This document shows positions 31,596 to 34,721 of a stretch of DNA of 34,721 nucleotides, piece by piece. The stretch covers positions 1 to 34,721 of the forward strand of contig NZ_MUKN01000041.1 in NCBI RefSeq assembly GCF_001995175.1, in the 5' to 3' direction. A program made the translations under genes and the position numbers. Position 1 is the first letter of the stretch. Each line of letters starts with the position of its first letter. The DNA is from Rathayibacter rhapontici. GTDB lineage: Bacteria > Actinomycetota > Actinomycetes > Actinomycetales > Microbacteriaceae. Below the pieces are notes generated by a model. It was not told the DNA's origin. It did no database searches and saw only the letters and a program-made list of their open reading frames with translations.

Positions 31596-32585
31596 GTGAC
31601 CCTCGACTCCTTCGTCCGCGGCCTGCCCAAGGCCGAGCTGCACGTGCACCTCGAGGGCACCCTCGAGCCGGATCTGCGCGTGCGCCTCGCCGAGCGCAAC
31701 GGCCTGCCGGTGCCCGCCGCGCTCTCGTACGACTTCGACTCGCTCGCCTCGTTCCTCGCTGTCTACTACCCGGCGATGGACGTGCTGCGCGAGGAGCAGG
31801 ACTTCTACGACCTGGCGACGGAGTACTTCCGCCGCGCGGCCGCCGACGGGGTGGTGCGCGCCGAGGTGTTCTTCGACCCGCAGGCGCACACCTCGCGGGG
31901 CGTGCCCTTCGAGTCGGTGATCGGCGGCTACCACCGCGCCGCCGTCGACGCGGCCGGGCTCGGGATCGACGCCGCGCTGATCCTCTGCTTCCTGCGCGAT
32001 CTGTCGGCCGAGAGCGCGCGTGAGACGCTCGAGCGCGCGCTGCCGTTCGCCGACCGCCTGATCGGCGTGGGGCTCGACTCCGACGAGCGCGGCAACCCGC
32101 CGGCCAAGTTCCGCGAGGTGTTCGCGCTCGCCCGCGAGGCGGGGCTCCGGCTGACGATGCACTGCGACGTCGACCAGCCCAACAGCGTCGAGCACCTGCG
32201 CCAGGTGCTGGAGGAGATCGGCGTCGACCGGATCGACCACGGCACGAACATCGTCGAGGCTCCCGAGCTCGTCGAGCGCGTCCTCGAGCGCGGGCTCGCG
32301 CTGACTTGCTGCCCGCTGTCGAACTCGTTCGTCTCGAGCGACATGAAGGCGGTGGAGCTGCGCGCGCTGCTCGAACGCGGCGTGCGGGTGACGGTCAACT
32401 CCGACGACCCGGCCTACTTCAGCGGGTACATCGCCGACAACTACCTCGCACTGGCCTCCCGCGCCGGCTTCACCCGGGACGAGCTGGTGCAGCTGGCGCG
32501 CAACTCGGTGCTCGGCTCGTGGGCGTCGCCCGAGGTCCAGGAGGAGCTGCTCGCCCGGATCGACGCGCACGCGGCGACGGCGTAG
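31596..32585 (+). CDS. Adenosine/adenine deaminase-family protein with altered active site
   Basis: 329 residues from GTG 31596 with GGAAGG 6 bases upstream. It aligns along its length with bacterial adenine deaminase of the fungal type: LPKAELHVHLEGTLEPDL, YDFDSLASFLAVYYPAMDVL, EQDFYDLATEYFRRAAADGV, VFFDPQAHTSRGVPFESVIGGY, VGLDSDERGNPPAKF and VNSDDPAYFSGYI. Zinc ligands His16, His18, His189 and Asp270 are present, as is His215 (IDHGTN). The normal HAGE motif after the third ligand is replaced by HCDVDQ, so the catalytic glutamate position is Val192, flanked by Asp191 and Asp193. The enzyme may use one of these aspartates, act on another substrate, or be inactive as a classical deaminase. It is the last gene of the run. 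Confidence 0.85.
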   Translation: MTLDSFVRGLPKAELHVHLEGTLEPDLRVRLAERNGLPVPAALSYDFDSLASFLAVYYPAMDVLREEQDFYDLATEYFRRAAADGVVRAEVFFDPQAHTSRGVPFESVIGGYHRAAVDAAGLGIDAALILCFLRDLSAESARETLERALPFADRLIGVGLDSDERGNPPAKFREVFALAREAGLRLTMHCDVDQPNSVEHLRQVLEEIGVDRIDHGTNIVEAPELVERVLERGLALTCCPLSNSFVSSDMKAVELRALLERGVRVTVNSDDPAYFSGYIADNYLALASRAGFTRDELVQLARNSVLGSWASPEVQEELLARIDAHAATA

Positions 32586-32692
32586 GGGCTCTGCCTGCTC
32601 CGAACCCGCAGCTCCCCGTGGCGGGTCCCGTCGTGCGGGTGGCGGGGCGTGTGAGAATCGCCGGGTCGGTCCATCGCGGTGGATCCGGAAGT

Positions 32693-32730
32693 GAACCCCG
32701 GGGGATCCCGTACGACGGGGCCCGGGGTTC
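32693..32730. terminator. Bidirectional terminator between deaminase and PucR genes
   Basis: GAACCCCGGG (32693-32702) pairs perfectly with CCCGGGGTTC (32721-32730), and CCCGT-acg-ACGGG pairs inside (32707-32719). It lies between two convergent genes ending at 32585 and 32770. Confidence 0.8.
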
Positions 32731-32769
32731 CGCGCTGCGTGGAGAGTCCTCGGGCGGTTCGCCTCCCGC

Positions 32770-34320
32770 TCAGAGGTACCGCAGCGCCAGGTGCAGGTCG
32801 ACGCGGTCGGACATCGAGCCGAGGTCGCGGCCGGTCAGCGCCTCGATGCGCTGCACCCGGTAGCGGAGGGTGCTGGCGTGCAGGTGCAGGAGGTCCGCGG
32901 CCCGGCGCCACGCGCCTCCGCTCTCGAGGAACACGCGCAGGGTCTCGACCATGTCGGAGCGGTGCTCGTCGTCGTAGCGGACCAGCTCGCCGAGCACCTC
33001 GCGGGCGAAGGCGGCGCGGGTGCGCGGCGAGATCAGCTCGAGCAGGGCGCCGCTCGAGACCGGCACCGTGTGCGCGAGCACCGTGACGGGGTCTGCGGAG
33101 GAGTCGGCGGCCGCGGTCGCCCGGGCGCGGGCGGCGAGCAGCGAGGCTCCGAGCTGCCCGACGGAGCGGGAGCCGTCTCCGACGCCGATCGCGACCCGGC
33201 GACCGCGCAGGAGCCACGGCTCGGCCTCGACGGCGGCGCGGAGGGCGGGCCCCGGCTGCCTCTCCTCGTCGTGCGGATCGCCCAGGAGCAGCACCGCGCT
33301 TCCGTCGAGCACACCGCCGAGGGTCAGAGCGTGCTCGCGCTCGCCCGCCTCGCGCAGCGGCCGCAGCAGCGCCTCGGGAGGGAGCGACGGGTCGTCCGAG
33401 CGGGCGAGCACCACCCGCAGGGGCGCTCCGAGCCGTGCTCCGAGCAGGCGCAGCCGCACCGAGACCTCGCCGTCCGGCAGCTCGTCGTTCTCGACGGCGC
33501 GCAGCAGGTCGAGCAGCGGTTCCGCCGCCTGCTGTTCGCGGCGACGGGCGAGCGCGAGGCGACCGGAGACGGTGCCGGCGAGCAGGTCGGCGGCGTCGGC
33601 CGACTCCTCCGACCAGCCCCTCTGATCGCCGGTCACCACGAGCACGCCGAGCCGTTCGCCGGAGGAGGAGAACAGGGCCTTCCGGGACAGGGTGCGGCTG
33701 CCGGGAGCGACGTCCCAGCGATCGTCGGAGGAGGCGAGCGACGCGTCCCACGCGGATCCGGACTCGGCGGGGGACGGCATGCCGCCCGCCGAGGCGACGA
33801 GGACGCCGGAGCGGTCGATCACCCAGCTGCCGTGCGCGAACTCCTCGAAGAAGGCGCGGAGGGCGGCGTGCACGCCCTCGCCCGCGGCGAGGTCCTGGAG
33901 CAGCCGCCGGGCGAAGCGGGCGTCGCGGCCGAGCGTGGGCAGGTCGGCCTGCGCGAGCACCCCCGCGACGGTCTGGCCGATCGTCTTGAACGACACCTCG
34001 GGCGAGACCGTCAGCAGCGCGACTCCGTGCCGACGGCAGACCTCGGCCATGCCGGCGGGCAGCGTGCCGACGGCGATGAGGCCGACGACGATCGCCACGA
34101 CTCCGCGATCGGCGACCTGGCCGACGAACCGCTCGACGCTCTCGCGCCCGGAGGTCCACAGCGCACTCGTGAGCACGACGTCGCCGGGGGAGAGGAAGCG
34201 GCCGGGGTCGGGGAGGTCGATCGTGTAGGTGCCCGAGATCGCGCGCGAGAGCTGCACCTCGTCGCCGGTCACCAGGGTCAGCTGGAGCTCGGGATGGGTG
34301 AGGAGCTCGCGGACGTTCAC
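32770..34320 (-). CDS. PucR-family transcriptional regulator
   Basis: 516 residues from GTG 34320. The N-terminal PucR domain (about 1-125) reads VRELLTHPELQLTLVTGDE, DLPDPGRFLSPGDVVLTSAL and VADRGVVAIVVGL; a GAF-like/GGDEF-derived middle follows, and the C-terminal helix-turn-helix (about 455-516) reads ETLRVFLESGGAWRRAADLLHLHASTLRYRVQRIEALTG. PucR of Bacillus controls purine degradation; related proteins control other nitrogen-compound pathways and sense a small ligand. It converges on the importer/deaminase run and is its probable regulator. A TAGTCT box on this strand at about 34370-34375 may be its promoter. Confidence 0.92.
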   Translation of the reverse strand: MNVRELLTHPELQLTLVTGDEVQLSRAISGTYTIDLPDPGRFLSPGDVVLTSALWTSGRESVERFVGQVADRGVVAIVVGLIAVGTLPAGMAEVCRRHGVALLTVSPEVSFKTIGQTVAGVLAQADLPTLGRDARFARRLLQDLAAGEGVHAALRAFFEEFAHGSWVIDRSGVLVASAGGMPSPAESGSAWDASLASSDDRWDVAPGSRTLSRKALFSSSGERLGVLVVTGDQRGWSEESADAADLLAGTVSGRLALARRREQQAAEPLLDLLRAVENDELPDGEVSVRLRLLGARLGAPLRVVLARSDDPSLPPEALLRPLREAGEREHALTLGGVLDGSAVLLLGDPHDEERQPGPALRAAVEAEPWLLRGRRVAIGVGDGSRSVGQLGASLLAARARATAAADSSADPVTVLAHTVPVSSGALLELISPRTRAAFAREVLGELVRYDDEHRSDMVETLRVFLESGGAWRRAADLLHLHASTLRYRVQRIEALTGRDLGSMSDRVDLHLALRYL

Positions 34321-34394
34321 GCTGGGGCGGCCTCTTCGATCGTCGGACCCGCGACCGGGCGGGGACTCCAGACTACGGGCGCGGCGGAGGCCCG

Positions 34395-34467
34395 CTGCGG
34401 AACCTCGTCTGCGAAGGAGGTCTGGCCGCTGTCGGGCGGCGGACCCCCTTCTCGGCTGATGTTCTGC
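34395..34467. repeat. Palindromic repeat family 2, copy 2 (degenerate)
   Basis: The right side GGCTGATGTTCTGC (34454-34467) and core GACCCCCTTC, and the central CCGCTGTC, match copy 1 at 25148-25222. The left arm has diverged (GAAGGAGGTC with one mismatch; GAACCTCGTC for GAACATCAGC). It sits upstream of the PucR gene. Confidence 0.75.
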
Positions 34468-34501
34468 TCGCGCCACGGTCGGGATCGGCGCCTCCACGAC
34501 G

Positions 34502-34553
34502 GAGGAGCCGACCCCCGGGGACGTGCAGGGCGTCTCGCGGGAGCCGGCTCCTC
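34502..34553 (-). terminator. Hairpin after the anchored surface protein gene
   Basis: GAGGAGCCG (34502-34510) pairs with CGGCTCCTC (34545-34553), 13 bases beyond the minus-strand stop at 34566-34568. Confidence 0.6.
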
Positions 34554-34565
34554 GCCTCAGTGCTG

Positions 34566-34721
34566 TCAGAGCGCGGTGCGGCGGCGTCCCAGTCCGAGCG
34601 CGACGGCGCCGGCGGCCAGCAGACCGAGGGCCGCGGCCGAGAGCCAGCCGCCCTCGATGCCGGTGCTGGCGAGTCCGCCGGTCGGCTTCGCGGGGGGTGC
34701 GCGGCGGCACGGCGGCGGCCG
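34566..34721 (-). CDS. C-terminus of an LPXTG-like sortase-anchored protein (partial)
   Basis: The last 52 codons of a minus-strand gene. PAKPTGGLASTGIEGG carries the sorting motif LASTG, followed by a membrane helix (WLSAAALGLLAAGAVALGLG) and the basic tail RRRTAL before TGA. This is the standard wall-anchor layout; the LAxTG form is common in actinobacteria and served by class E-type sortases. The upstream codons at the window edge (PPPCRRAPP) are an odd linker; in a neighbouring frame they read AAAVPP, so a further indel at the six-G run near 34694 is possible. The rest of the protein is outside the window. Confidence 0.8.
   Translation of the reverse strand, partial: RPPPCRRAPPAKPTGGLASTGIEGGWLSAAALGLLAAGAVALGLGRRRTAL

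Noticed and set aside
1-34721. tRNA or rRNA genes, insertion sequences, integrase or attachment sites
   Set aside because: I looked for cloverleaf-like segments, transposase motifs and flanking direct repeats and saw none that I could support.

Overview
The window is high-GC DNA with dense genes on both strands, short gaps, many GTG starts and TAnnnT-type -10 boxes. Gene content (CW_binding_2 surface protein, LASTG-anchored protein, RR-GAAW-type secretion signal, mycothiol-type ArsC, NMT1-like ABC importer with PucR regulator) points to an actinobacterium of the Microbacteriaceae, possibly Rathayibacter or a close relative. This is inferred from protein style, not from a database match. No rRNA, tRNA, CRISPR array or transposase was seen.

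Layout. 1-1959: N-terminal part of a secreted protein with 69-residue tandem repeats, divergent from an AraC-type regulator in a lower-GC patch. 2376-5940: CYP152 fatty-acid peroxygenase, a tiny acidic protein, a DUF6328 membrane protein, an arsenate reductase and a ROK sugar kinase. 6062-10777: cell-wall-binding surface protein, divergent from a dimethylargininase-like/ornithine aminotransferase pair and a small ORF. 11035-14994: MFS transporter divergent from an SMP-30 lactonase-like protein, then a CNNM/CBS membrane protein. 15277-17908: a translationally coupled LLM flavin oxidoreductase and trehalose-synthase-like GH13 enzyme, bracketed by two clusters of palindromic repeats. 18414-25101: kynureninase, a Yellow/royal-jelly-type protein, ChaB-domain protein, alditol oxidase-like flavoprotein and type III glutamine synthetase. 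25247-26055: NERD-domain protein. 26422-32585: a seven-gene run (ABC importer, amidohydrolase, RidA-like protein, ADA-like deaminase) facing a PucR-type regulator at 32770-34320. The last 156 bases encode the C-terminus of a sortase-anchored protein.

The most promising candidate for an undescribed system is 26100-34320: a structured untranslated leader, an NMT1-type importer, a metal-dependent amidohydrolase, a RidA-like protein and an adenosine/adenine-deaminase homologue that keeps its zinc ligands but has valine where the family has its catalytic glutamate. The second notable signal is a set of dispersed palindromes: five copies of one family, three of them at exact 93-bp spacing, and two copies of a second family.

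Four otherwise well-conserved genes (rocD, the MFS transporter, the GH13 enzyme, the NERD protein) each carry one small frameshift at a short G/C run or GC repeat. Sequencing indels are the simplest explanation, but gene decay cannot be excluded from the sequence alone.
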